From: Tardiphaga robiniae
GTDB lineage: Bacteria; Pseudomonadota; Alphaproteobacteria; Rhizobiales; Xanthobacteraceae
NCBI RefSeq assembly: GCF_013359755.1
Contig: NZ_JABMCJ010000078.1
Coordinates: forward strand, 124,001-188,000
Reading direction: 5' to 3'
DNA length: 64,000 bases
Shown: positions 8,965-17,440 of the stretch, piece by piece
How positions within the stretch are numbered: position 1 is the stretch's first letter
How the letters are laid out: the number at the start of each line of letters is the position of its first letter
The notes under the pieces: generated by a model
Told to the model about the DNA's origin: nothing
Database searches by the model: none
What the model saw: only the letters and a program-made list of their open reading frames with translations
Program-made: the position numbers and the translations under genes

Positions 8965-10611
8965 TTGAGCCAGGATACGATTGTTTTTTCGGCCCGCAAG
9001 ATCGTGACCATGAACCCGTCACGCCCATCCGCCACGCATGTCGCAGTGCAGAACGGCCGGATCGTCGCAGTCGGCAGCTTCGCCGAGATCGTCGCTACCA
9101 GCGGCGCCAAGGTCGACGACCGTTTCAAGGACAAGGTGCTGCTGCCCGGCTTCGTTGAAGGCCACAGCCACATCATGGAAGGCATGATGTGGTCGCTGCC
9201 TTATGTCGGCGCCTTCGACCGCCGCTCGCCCGAAGGCAAACTCGTCCAGGGCCTGCCGGATATCGATGCCATCGTCGCGCGGCTGCAGGAAGCCGAGGCA
9301 GCGATGACCGATGCCGAGGCACCGCTCTTCGCCTGGGGCTTCGATCCCCTGCATATCGGCAGCGTGTCCCTGACGCGGCAGGATCTCGACCGCGTATCGA
9401 CCACGCGGCCGATCATGGTCGTGCATGCATCGTTCCACATCAGCAACGTCAACACTATCGTGCTGCAGCGCGCCGAGCTCGATCGCACCACCAATATTTC
9501 CGGCGTGGTGATGGGCAAGGACGGCGAACCATCCGGCGAAGTCCAGGGCATTGCCGCTCGGTTTCGCGTGTTCCGCGTGCTCGGCACCAATCCACTGTCT
9601 GGCAATCTCACAGCCGATGACGTCAACCGCTACGCGGCATCGTCGTGCATTCAGGGCGTGACTACCATCACCGACCTGCACAACGATCTTGCTGACCTGA
9701 CCATCGAGGTCTATCGCGCCGCAAGTCGGCGCGATGATTTCTCGGTGCGCCTGGTCCCGGCCATGGCCTCGGTGTCGCACAGCCCGGAACAGGGCGTCGA
9801 GAAGATCAAGACACTGAAGGCGTCGAACAATGACAAGCTTCACTATGGCATCGTCAAGCTGGTGGTCGACGGCTCGATTCAGGGCTTTACCGCGCGGCTG
9901 CGCTGGCCGGGCTATCACAACGGAGCGCCCAACGGGTTGTGGTACATCGCGCCGGAAGAACTGCCGTCCATCGTTGCAGCTTACCACAATGCGGGCATCC
10001 AGCTGCACATCCACACCAATGGCGACGAAGCCACCGAAGTGGCGCTCGATGCCGTCGAGGCCGCGCAGATCGCAAAGCCGCGGCCCGATCACCGCCATAC
10101 GCTGCAGCATTGCCAGATGGCGGATGCTGCGCAGTTCAAGCGCATGAAATCGCTCGGCATGTGTGTCAACTTGTTTTCCAATCACATCTATTACTGGGGT
10201 GACTCGCATTACGAGCTGACCATGGGTCCGGAACGCGCCAACAGACTCGACGCCACCGGTACCGCGCTGCGCGTCGGCGTTCCCTTCGCAATCCATTCCG
10301 ACGCCCCGGTGACGCCCCTGAGCCCGCTGTTCACCGCCTGGTGTGCCGTCAACCGCGTGTCGTCGAGCGGACGTGTGCTCGGCAAGGAGACCGAAGCGCT
10401 GACCGTCGAACAGGCGCTTGCCGCGATCACGATCAACGCCGCCTATACGCTGAAGCTCGATCACATCGTCGGCAGCATCGAGGCCGGCAAATATGCGGAC
10501 TTCGCGGTACTTGATGAAGATCCGCTTGAAGTCGCGCCGGAGAAGCTCAAGGATATTGCCATCTGGGGTACCGTGGTCGGTGGCCACGTGCGGGAGGCGC
10601 CACGGGCATGA
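8965..10611 (+). CDS. Amidohydrolase family protein (YtcJ/NfdA-like)
   Basis: This 548-aa metal-dependent hydrolase has an N-terminal small beta domain, the metal-binding HxH in PGFVEGHSHIMEGM at about residues 65-72, a later histidine in HIHTNGDEATEVALD at about residue 350, a third in HTLQHCQMAD, and the catalytic Asp region HSDAPVTPLSP near residue 448. These are the YtcJ-like features; such enzymes hydrolyse amide or formamide bonds. The start is TTG at 8965, supported by GAGGGTGG just upstream. It leads an operon whose next gene, a CobW-type GTPase, overlaps by four bases, hinting that the hydrolase needs delivered metal. The peptide transporter downstream suggests an imported amide substrate. 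Confidence 0.87.
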   Translation: MSQDTIVFSARKIVTMNPSRPSATHVAVQNGRIVAVGSFAEIVATSGAKVDDRFKDKVLLPGFVEGHSHIMEGMMWSLPYVGAFDRRSPEGKLVQGLPDIDAIVARLQEAEAAMTDAEAPLFAWGFDPLHIGSVSLTRQDLDRVSTTRPIMVVHASFHISNVNTIVLQRAELDRTTNISGVVMGKDGEPSGEVQGIAARFRVFRVLGTNPLSGNLTADDVNRYAASSCIQGVTTITDLHNDLADLTIEVYRAASRRDDFSVRLVPAMASVSHSPEQGVEKIKTLKASNNDKLHYGIVKLVVDGSIQGFTARLRWPGYHNGAPNGLWYIAPEELPSIVAAYHNAGIQLHIHTNGDEATEVALDAVEAAQIAKPRPDHRHTLQHCQMADAAQFKRMKSLGMCVNLFSNHIYYWGDSHYELTMGPERANRLDATGTALRVGVPFAIHSDAPVTPLSPLFTAWCAVNRVSSSGRVLGKETEALTVEQALAAITINAAYTLKLDHIVGSIEAGKYADFAVLDEDPLEVAPEKLKDIAIWGTVVGGHVREAPRA

Positions 10612-11609
10612 CGGCAGCGTCATCAGCGAAAATTCCCGTGACGGTGGTCGGCGGCTTTCTCGGCGCCGGCAAGACGACCTATCTGAATCACCTCCTTCGC
10701 ACCGGCTCCGCCCGCTATGCCGTGCTGGTCAACGACTTCGGCGCGGTGAACATCGACGCCGGCCTGATTGCCCAGCACGACGGCACCACCATGACGCTGA
10801 CCAATGGCTGCGTCTGCTGCAGCATCGGCGGCGGCTTTCTGGATACGCTGGGCCGGATCCTCGACGACGCCATCCCGTTCGATCACATCATCATCGAAGC
10901 GTCGGGCGTCGGTGATCCCTGGCGCATCGCCGAGATCGCACTGGTGGAGCCGAGCCTGCGCCTGAATGCTGTGATCGTGGTCGCGGATGCATCCCGCATT
11001 TCAAAACTGCTGATCGACAGTCACGTCGGCGACACCGTGCGCGGCCAGTTCGATCGCTGCAGTCTCGTGCTGCTCAACAAGGTAGACCTGCTAAACCGCA
11101 CCGCCGCCGATGCGGCCCGCGCCACGGTCGCGGCGCTGCGTCCCGACATCCAGATCATCGAGACGACGGAAGATACGCTGCCGGTCCTGCCGGACGGCGA
11201 GGTCAAAGCGACATCGCGCTTTGCCGCGACCGCCGTGAACGACAGCGTCGATCATGAAAGCGCGTTCCACCGCTGGTCGTATCGGCGCAGCGGCACGTTC
11301 GATCGTGGCCAGCTTACAGCAGCACTAGCCGCATTGCCGCCGCAGCTTTTGCGCCTCAAAGGACAATGCCGGATCGCCGGTGATGCGTCGCCAGCGCTGC
11401 TGCAGATGGTCGGGCAAGACTGGGCGCTGACACCCGCTCCCGCCGATATGACGGCTCAAAACGACATCATGCTGGTCGGCGTCGGCACCGACGCTCTGCC
11501 CGATGCCGCCGCGCTTGATGCCATTCTCGATGGCGCGCTGATCCAGGTTTCACAAACACACCCGACAACGGCGGACCTCAACCGTCGGCACGCTGCATTC
11601 ACCCTCTGA
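10608..11609 (+). CDS. CobW/G3E-family GTPase (putative metallochaperone)
   Basis: This 333-aa P-loop GTPase has Walker A GGFLGAGKTTYLNHLL at about residues 14-29, the metal-binding CxCC motif in TNGCVCCSIGGG, a switch region EASGVGDPW, the guanine-specificity motif LLNKVDLL, and a degenerate C-terminal CobW-like domain with few histidines. COG0523 proteins bind Zn, Co or Fe and insert metal into client enzymes. The start ATG overlaps the amidohydrolase stop (ATGA), so the likely client is that metal-dependent hydrolase; this is inference from coupling. Confidence 0.87.
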   Translation: MTAASSAKIPVTVVGGFLGAGKTTYLNHLLRTGSARYAVLVNDFGAVNIDAGLIAQHDGTTMTLTNGCVCCSIGGGFLDTLGRILDDAIPFDHIIIEASGVGDPWRIAEIALVEPSLRLNAVIVVADASRISKLLIDSHVGDTVRGQFDRCSLVLLNKVDLLNRTAADAARATVAALRPDIQIIETTEDTLPVLPDGEVKATSRFAATAVNDSVDHESAFHRWSYRRSGTFDRGQLTAALAALPPQLLRLKGQCRIAGDASPALLQMVGQDWALTPAPADMTAQNDIMLVGVGTDALPDAAALDAILDGALIQVSQTHPTTADLNRRHAAFTL

Positions 11610-11625
11610 GAGAAGGACCGACAAG

Positions 11626-13254
11626 ATGTCTTCGATCTGGTCACGACGACCCCGTTCGCTGAAAGCGTCTCTTCTGGCCTGCGCTCTGGGCCTTGCCCTC
11701 GTCGCAACCGCCATCGCGCCAAGCGTCAAGCCGGCACTTGCCGCCGACGGCGGCACGCTGGTGATCGCCTCGACGCAGGTGCCACGCCACTTCAACGGCG
11801 CCGTGCAGTCCGGCCTCGCCACCGCGATGCCGTCCACGCAAATCTTCGCCAGTCCGCTGCGCTATGACGACAACTGGAATCCGCAGCCTTATCTCGCAAA
11901 GTCGTGGGCGGTCGCGCCGGACGGCCTCTCGGTGACGCTGAAGCTGGTCGACAATGCCCTGTTCCACGACGGCAAGCCGGTCACGTCCGAAGACGTCGCC
12001 TTTTCAATCATGACCATCAAGGCGAACCATCCCTTTCAGAGCATGCTGGCCGCTGTCGATAAGGTCAATACGCCCGACCCGCTCACCGCTATCATCCGCC
12101 TGAAGCATCCGCACCCGGCGCTGCTTTTGGCGATGTCGCCTGCACTGATGCCGATCCTGCCGAAACACGTCTATGGCGACGGCCAGGATATCAAGGCGCA
12201 TCCCGCCAATCTGAAGCCGGTCGGCTCAGGCCCCTATCGCCTCACCGAATACAAGCAGGGCGAATATTACACGCTGGAGAAGTTCGACAAGTTCTTCATC
12301 ACCGGCAAGCCCAAGCTCGACAAGATCGTCGTCAAGCTGGTATCGGATTCCAATGCCGCTGTGGTCTCGCTTGAGCGCGGCGACGTCAACGTGCTGCCGT
12401 TCGTCTCAAACACTCGCGACATCGAGCGCATCGAGAAGATGCCGAACGTCACCATCACCGACAAGGGCTTTGCCGGCGTCGGCCCGATCAACTGGCTCGC
12501 CTTCAACACCAAGAAGAAGCCGCTCGATGACGTGCGCGTGCGCCAAGCGATCGCCTTTGCCGCCAACCGCGAATTCATCACCGGCAAGCTGATGGGCGGC
12601 AAGGCGAAGACCGCCACCAGCCCGATCGCCCCGGGATCGCTGCTGCTGGAGCCCGGCGTCGAGATGTACAAGCTCGATCTCGCGAAGTCGGCAAAGCTAC
12701 TCGACGACGCCGGCTATCCGAAGGCTGCCGACGGCACGCGCATGAGCCTCACCATCGACTACATCCCCGGTGACGAGGAACAGCAGCGCAATGTCGCCGA
12801 ATATCTGCGCTCGCAGCTCAAGCGCGTCGGCATCAATCTGGAAGTCCGTGCCGCGCCGGACTTCCCGACCTGGGCGCAGCGGGTCTCGAATTGGGATTTT
12901 GACCTGACGATGGACAACGTGTTCAACTGGGGCGATCCGGTGATCGGCGTCAACCGCACGTACCTTTCGAGCAACATCCGCAAGGGCATCATCTGGTCGA
13001 ACACCCAGCAATACAGCAACCCGAAGGTCGACGAGCTGCTCGCCGCAGGCGCGCAGGAGACGTCGCCCGAGAAGCGCAAGGCATTGTATTCGGAATTCCA
13101 GAAGATCGTCGTTAACGACGTGCCGATCTATTTCATCAACGGAGCGCCCTATCGCAACGCCTTCAGCAAGGGCCTCGGCGGTCTGCCGACGTCGATCTGG
13201 GGCATGATGTCGCCGCTCGACGAGCTTTATTGGGAAGTGCCGCCGAAGACCTGA
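11626..13254 (+). CDS. Peptide/nickel ABC transporter substrate-binding protein (family 5, DppA-like)
   Basis: This 542-aa periplasmic receptor has an N-terminal basic stretch and hydrophobic core (about residues 14-38) ending at KPALAADGG, consistent with Sec export and cleavage after ALA. The mature part shows family 5 landmarks: SWAVAPDGLSVTLKL, FHDGKPVTSEDVAFS, VGSGPYRLTEYKQGEYYTL, and VRQAIAFAANREFI. It sits 16 bp after the GTPase with GAGAGAAGG as ribosome-binding site and is followed by its permeases and ATPases. The ligand is probably a short peptide or amidated compound, in keeping with the operon's hydrolase. Confidence 0.9.
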   Translation: MSSIWSRRPRSLKASLLACALGLALVATAIAPSVKPALAADGGTLVIASTQVPRHFNGAVQSGLATAMPSTQIFASPLRYDDNWNPQPYLAKSWAVAPDGLSVTLKLVDNALFHDGKPVTSEDVAFSIMTIKANHPFQSMLAAVDKVNTPDPLTAIIRLKHPHPALLLAMSPALMPILPKHVYGDGQDIKAHPANLKPVGSGPYRLTEYKQGEYYTLEKFDKFFITGKPKLDKIVVKLVSDSNAAVVSLERGDVNVLPFVSNTRDIERIEKMPNVTITDKGFAGVGPINWLAFNTKKKPLDDVRVRQAIAFAANREFITGKLMGGKAKTATSPIAPGSLLLEPGVEMYKLDLAKSAKLLDDAGYPKAADGTRMSLTIDYIPGDEEQQRNVAEYLRSQLKRVGINLEVRAAPDFPTWAQRVSNWDFDLTMDNVFNWGDPVIGVNRTYLSSNIRKGIIWSNTQQYSNPKVDELLAAGAQETSPEKRKALYSEFQKIVVNDVPIYFINGAPYRNAFSKGLGGLPTSIWGMMSPLDELYWEVPPKT

Positions 13255-13286
13255 TGGTCTTCGGCTCACTCTGACGGTCCAGCACC

Positions 13287-14267
13287 ATGAACCTCGCTCT
13301 TCACATTCTGCGTCAGGTGGCCAATGCAGTTGGCCTCCTTATCGCCGTGCTGGTCCTCAATTTCTGCCTGATCCATGCTGCGCCCGGCGATCCCGCTCTA
13401 GTGATCGCGGGCGAGATGGGCGGTGCGTCGGCCGACGTCATCGCTGCACTGCGGGTCAAATACGGCCTCGACAAGAGCCTGCTCGAACAGCTCTTCACCT
13501 ATCTCGGCAGCGTCGCCACCGGCGACTTCGGCTATTCCTATTATTTCAATGCTCCCGTGACCGGTCTGATCGCCCAGCGCATTCCGGCGACGCTGTATCT
13601 GGTGTTGTCGGCGCTCGCGATTTCGGTGGTGATCGGCACGCTGCTCGGCGTCGTCAGCGCCCGCAAGCCGAACGGGCTGTTCAGCCAGGGCGTCACCATC
13701 ATCTCGCTTGCGGGCTATGCCGCGCCGGTGTTCTGGACCGGGCTGATGTTGCTGCTGCTGTTCGGATCGGTGTGGCCAATCCTGCCGGTGACGGGCATGA
13801 CCGACGTCGCGCGGCCCAAGGTCGGCTTCGCGCATGTCGTGGATATATTGCAGCATCTCGTGCTGCCCGCGACCACGCTTGCACTCGTCTTCATCGCGCA
13901 ATATAGCCGGCTCGCCCGTGTCAACATGATCGATGCGCTGACGGCTGACTACGTGCGCACCGCACGCGCCAAGGGCCTGCCGGAATTTATCGTGATCGGC
14001 AAACATGCGCTTCGCAACACGCTGATCCCGATCGTCACTGTCGCCGGGCTGCAATTCGGCCATCTGTTCGCGGGCGCCGTGCTGGTCGAGACGGTGTTCA
14101 GCTGGCCCGGCATGGGACGGCTGGTGTTCGAATCCATTCTGCGCCGAGATTATCCGACCCTGCTCGCCGTGCTGTTCTTCTCGGCAGTCTTGGTCATGGC
14201 CGCCAATATCATCACCGATCTGGTCTATCGCCTGGTCGATCCGCGCATCCGTTCGGGGGCCCGATGA
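13287..14267 (+). CDS. Peptide ABC transporter permease (DppB-like)
   Basis: This 326-aa membrane protein has about six transmembrane helices. The N-terminal pattern is HAAPGDPALVIAGEMGG, then LRVKYGLDKSLLEQLFTYLG, as in DppB/OppB, with the EAA loop in DYVRTARAKGLPEFIVIGKH and the terminal VDPRIR motif. It forms the translocation pore with the next gene, whose ATG overlaps its stop by four bases. The start ATG at 13287 is 32 bp after the binding-protein stop. Confidence 0.92.
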   Translation: MNLALHILRQVANAVGLLIAVLVLNFCLIHAAPGDPALVIAGEMGGASADVIAALRVKYGLDKSLLEQLFTYLGSVATGDFGYSYYFNAPVTGLIAQRIPATLYLVLSALAISVVIGTLLGVVSARKPNGLFSQGVTIISLAGYAAPVFWTGLMLLLLFGSVWPILPVTGMTDVARPKVGFAHVVDILQHLVLPATTLALVFIAQYSRLARVNMIDALTADYVRTARAKGLPEFIVIGKHALRNTLIPIVTVAGLQFGHLFAGAVLVETVFSWPGMGRLVFESILRRDYPTLLAVLFFSAVLVMAANIITDLVYRLVDPRIRSGAR

Positions 14268-15166
14268 CCACGATCGAATCCACTGCCATCAAGCCCGACA
14301 AGACTGCGCTGCCCGTGAGCGCCGCAGCATCGCCCACGATGGCCGCGCTGCGCCAGTTTGCCCGCAGCCCGGCGGGCGTCGTCGGCGCGGTTGTGCTGCT
14401 GTTTCTGATGCTCGCCACCCTGTTCGGGCCGTCGATCTACGGCGTCGATCCGCTCGACATTGCCGGCGCGCCCTTCACGCCGCCGGATGCGGACACCTGG
14501 CTCGGCACCGACTATCTCGGCCGCGATATCCTGGCAGGGCTGCTGCAAGGCGGCCGTGCCACTCTGACTGTCGGAGGCGTGGCCGCGATCATCACCATCG
14601 TGATCGGCGTCACCATCGGTTCGCTGGCCGGCTTCTTCGGCGGCCCCATCGACACGGCACTGACCAAGATCACCGAGTTCTTCCAGATCCTGCCGCCGCT
14701 GCTGTTCGCCATGGTGCTGGTCACTCTGTTCGGGCAGACGCTGACCACCGTGACCATCGCGATTGGCGTGGTGAGCTGGCCGTCTGCCGCGCGCCTGACC
14801 CGCGCGGAGTTCCTGCGCTTGCGCAATCTCGATTTCGTCAAGGCATCGCGCGCCGCCGGCGCTGGCAATGGTCACCTCATCCTGCTCGTCGTGCTGCCGA
14901 ATGCACTGCCGCCGATCATCGTCTCGGCGACGCTCGCGATCGGCGTGGCCATCTTGTTCGAGGGCGGATTGAGCTTCCTCGGCCTCGGCGATCCCAACAC
15001 CATGAGCTGGGGCCTGATGCTTGGGCAGAACCGCAATTATGTGCTCAATGCCTGGTGGACCGTGGCGTTTCCGGGTGCGGCGATCTTCATCGCGGTGCTC
15101 GCCATCAGCCTAATCGGCGACGGCGTCAATGATGCCATCAATCCGCGCCTGCGGAAGCGAGGCTGA
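14264..15166 (+). CDS. Peptide ABC transporter permease (DppC-like)
   Basis: This 300-aa membrane protein is the second permease subunit. After a poorly conserved 30-residue cytoplasmic start it shows a first helix (VVGAVVLLFLMLATLFGPSI), then DTWLGTDYLGRDILAGLLQG, which is the DppC/OppC signature, an EAA loop in DFVKASRAAGAGNGHLILL and the terminal DAINPRLRKRG. Its start overlaps the DppB-like stop by four bases, and it ends three bases before the first ATPase gene. Confidence 0.92.
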   Translation: MTTIESTAIKPDKTALPVSAAASPTMAALRQFARSPAGVVGAVVLLFLMLATLFGPSIYGVDPLDIAGAPFTPPDADTWLGTDYLGRDILAGLLQGGRATLTVGGVAAIITIVIGVTIGSLAGFFGGPIDTALTKITEFFQILPPLLFAMVLVTLFGQTLTTVTIAIGVVSWPSAARLTRAEFLRLRNLDFVKASRAAGAGNGHLILLVVLPNALPPIIVSATLAIGVAILFEGGLSFLGLGDPNTMSWGLMLGQNRNYVLNAWWTVAFPGAAIFIAVLAISLIGDGVNDAINPRLRKRG

Positions 15167-15169
15167 GCG

Positions 15170-16165
15170 ATGCCCCCCGTTCTCTCCGTCAAGGATCTCA
15201 GCGTCTCGATGAACGGCACCAAGGGCATGGTGCCGGTGCTTGAGCATCTGTCATTCGACGTCGCGCAAGGCAAGACCATGGCGCTAGTCGGCGAGTCCGG
15301 CTGCGGCAAAAGCATGACCGCGCTCGCGATCATGCAGCTATTGCCCGAAGACTTTCGCGTCACCTCCGGCAGCATTCTGCTGGATGGCGTCGAGGTTTTA
15401 TCGGCATCACCCAAGGAGTTGCGCAGCCTGCGCGGCGACAAGATGTCGATGATCTTCCAGGAGCCGATGACGGCGCTCAACCCGCTCTACACGGTCGGTG
15501 ACCAGATCGGCGAGGTGCTGCGTCAGCACCGCGGACTGAGCCGCCGCGATGCCCATGCGCAAGCGATACAGTTTCTCAAGGCGGTGCAGATCCCCGCGGC
15601 TGACAAACGCGTCGATGCCTATCCGCATCAATTGTCCGGCGGCATGCGGCAACGTGTGATGATCGCCATGGCGCTGGCCTGCAAGCCGAAGCTTCTGATC
15701 GCAGACGAGCCGACCACCGCGCTCGACGTCACCGTGCAGGCGCAGATCTTCGACCTGCTCAGCGAATTGCAGGACGACACCGACACGGCCATCGTGCTGA
15801 TCACCCATGATCTCGGCGCCGTCGCCGAACTCGCCGACGATGTCGCCGTGCTCTATGCCGGCCGCTGCATCGAACAGGGCACCGCACACGAGGTCATCGC
15901 CCGTGCGCGGCATCCCTATACGCGCGGGCTGATGGCCTGCGTGCCACATCTGCAGCTCGGCCGCATGAGCAACCATGCCTCGGCCGAGCTCGACGAAATC
16001 CCAGGTATGGTGCCGCCGCTCGGCGCACGCGGGCCGGACTGCGCTTTCCTGCCGCGCTGTGCCTTTGCCGGCGCGATCTGTCGCGCACAGCCGCAGCCGC
16101 CGCTCGATCGCATCGATGCCGGTGCCGCCGTATCGTGCTGGCGTCATCAGGAGATCACACCGTGA
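15170..16165 (+). CDS. Peptide ABC transporter ATP-binding protein (DppD-like)
   Basis: This 331-aa ATPase has Walker [15 protein letters not shown] at about residues 40-53, signature [15 protein letters not shown], Walker [15 protein letters not shown], an H-loop in [11 protein letters not shown], and the C-terminal oligopeptide-class extension with the cysteine motif [14 protein letters not shown] that can hold an iron-sulfur cluster in DppD/DppF-like proteins. It forms a heterodimer with the next gene, whose GTG start overlaps its TGA. Confidence 0.93.
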   Translation: MPPVLSVKDLSVSMNGTKGMVPVLEHLSFDVAQGKTMALVGESGCGKSMTALAIMQLLPEDFRVTSGSILLDGVEVLSASPKELRSLRGDKMSMIFQEPMTALNPLYTVGDQIGEVLRQHRGLSRRDAHAQAIQFLKAVQIPAADKRVDAYPHQLSGGMRQRVMIAMALACKPKLLIADEPTTALDVTVQAQIFDLLSELQDDTDTAIVLITHDLGAVAELADDVAVLYAGRCIEQGTAHEVIARARHPYTRGLMACVPHLQLGRMSNHASAELDEIPGMVPPLGARGPDCAFLPRCAFAGAICRAQPQPPLDRIDAGAAVSCWRHQEITP

Positions 16166-17193
16166 GCGATGGCTTGAATATATCTGCGCCCGCAGACGTC
16201 CTGCTCGACGTCAACGATCTCGTGGTGCACTTCCCGGCCGGACGCCGCGGCATGTTCGGTCCACCCTCGAAGGTCCACGCGGTCGACGGCGTGAGTTTTC
16301 GCGTCCGCCGCGGCACCACCTTCGGCATCGTCGGCGAAAGCGGCTCCGGCAAATCAACCACCGCGCAGGCGGTGATGCGGCTGATCCCGATGACCTCCGG
16401 CCAGATCGTGTTCGGCGGCGAGAACATCGCAGACTTCCGCGGCGAGAGACTGCGGCTGGCGCGCAGCAAATTCCAGATCGTGTTCCAGGATCCGTTCTCG
16501 GCACTGGATCCGCGGCGCCGCGCGGGCGATCTGATCCGCGAACCGCTCGACCTGCTCGGCATCGGCTCGCCACGCGAGCGCGAGGTCCGGGTCAAACAGC
16601 TTCTGGAGGAAGTCGGCCTGCCGCCGCAAGCGGCTGATCTGTTTCCGCATCAGTTTTCCGGCGGCCAGCGCCAGCGTCTGTGCATTGCACGTGCGATGGC
16701 GCCAGAACCCGACCTGATCGTCTGCGACGAAGCGGTGTCAGCACTCGACGTCGCTATCCAGGCGCAGATCCTGAACCTGCTGAAGAAGCTACAGCGCGAG
16801 CGCGGCCTGACCTATATCTTCATCTCGCACGATCTCGGCGTGATCCAGCATTTCTGCGACGAGATTGCGGTGATGTATCTCGGACGCATCGTCGAACAGG
16901 CGCCGGCGCAGGTGTTCTTCTCGGCACCCTTGCATCCCTATAGCTGGTCGCTGATATCAGCCGCCGCACCGCCCGGCCCGCTGCGCGACCGGCTGAAGAA
17001 GGACTATCTGGTCAAGGGCGATCCACCGAGTCCGGTGGATCCACCGCCCGGCTGCCGCTTCGCGCAGCGCTGCCCGTTCGTGGTGGAGCGGTGCCGTGAC
17101 GAATTGCCGATCCTTCAGGTCGAGGCCGAGGAACACTTCATCGCCTGCCATCGGACCGGCGAGATCGCCCCTCCGGATTTTGCATCCCTGTGA
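16162..17193 (+). CDS. Peptide ABC transporter ATP-binding protein (DppF-like)
   Basis: This 343-aa ATPase pairs with the DppD-like subunit. It has Walker A GESGSGKSTTAQAVMRL at about residues 58-74, signature FSGGQRQRLCIARAM, Walker B LIVCDEAVSALDVA, an H-loop in FISHDLGVIQHFC and the C-terminal GCRFAQRCPFVVERC motif. I chose GTG at 16162, which overlaps the preceding stop (GTGA) like the other junctions in this operon; an upstream start at 16135 would read into the previous gene. It is the last gene of the operon. Confidence 0.92.
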   Translation: MSDGLNISAPADVLLDVNDLVVHFPAGRRGMFGPPSKVHAVDGVSFRVRRGTTFGIVGESGSGKSTTAQAVMRLIPMTSGQIVFGGENIADFRGERLRLARSKFQIVFQDPFSALDPRRRAGDLIREPLDLLGIGSPREREVRVKQLLEEVGLPPQAADLFPHQFSGGQRQRLCIARAMAPEPDLIVCDEAVSALDVAIQAQILNLLKKLQRERGLTYIFISHDLGVIQHFCDEIAVMYLGRIVEQAPAQVFFSAPLHPYSWSLISAAAPPGPLRDRLKKDYLVKGDPPSPVDPPPGCRFAQRCPFVVERCRDELPILQVEAEEHFIACHRTGEIAPPDFASL

Positions 17194-17440
17194 GCCGTCG
17201 CTGTGGGGCGTCCGCTTTGCGCCAATTGCTGTCACTCATATGTTCGTCGACGCTTTCAGCATGACGCGCCCATTGCGCTGTCCCCATCCGGATCGCGCGA
17301 ACCGTCCGATTTGGTATTAGGCGCAACTGGCCGATGCTTTCCAGATCACACCACGCTCACCCTGGCCTGAGACATAGCTCCCGACATTGCCATGATCGCG
17401 CAATTGGATAGATTGCTTGCTCCGCCGCAAAGGGTGAAAG

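Noticed and set aside
9019-10623. 534-codon open frame antisense to the amidohydrolase
   Set aside because: Rich in His, Arg and Asp with no domain; it is the mirror of a high-GC gene whose sense protein has clear catalytic motifs.
17194-17440. Short frames around the end of the peptide transporter operon (for example 17096-17320)
   Set aside because: No ribosome-binding site or domain; the 247-bp gap appears to be only the leader of the cyclase gene.
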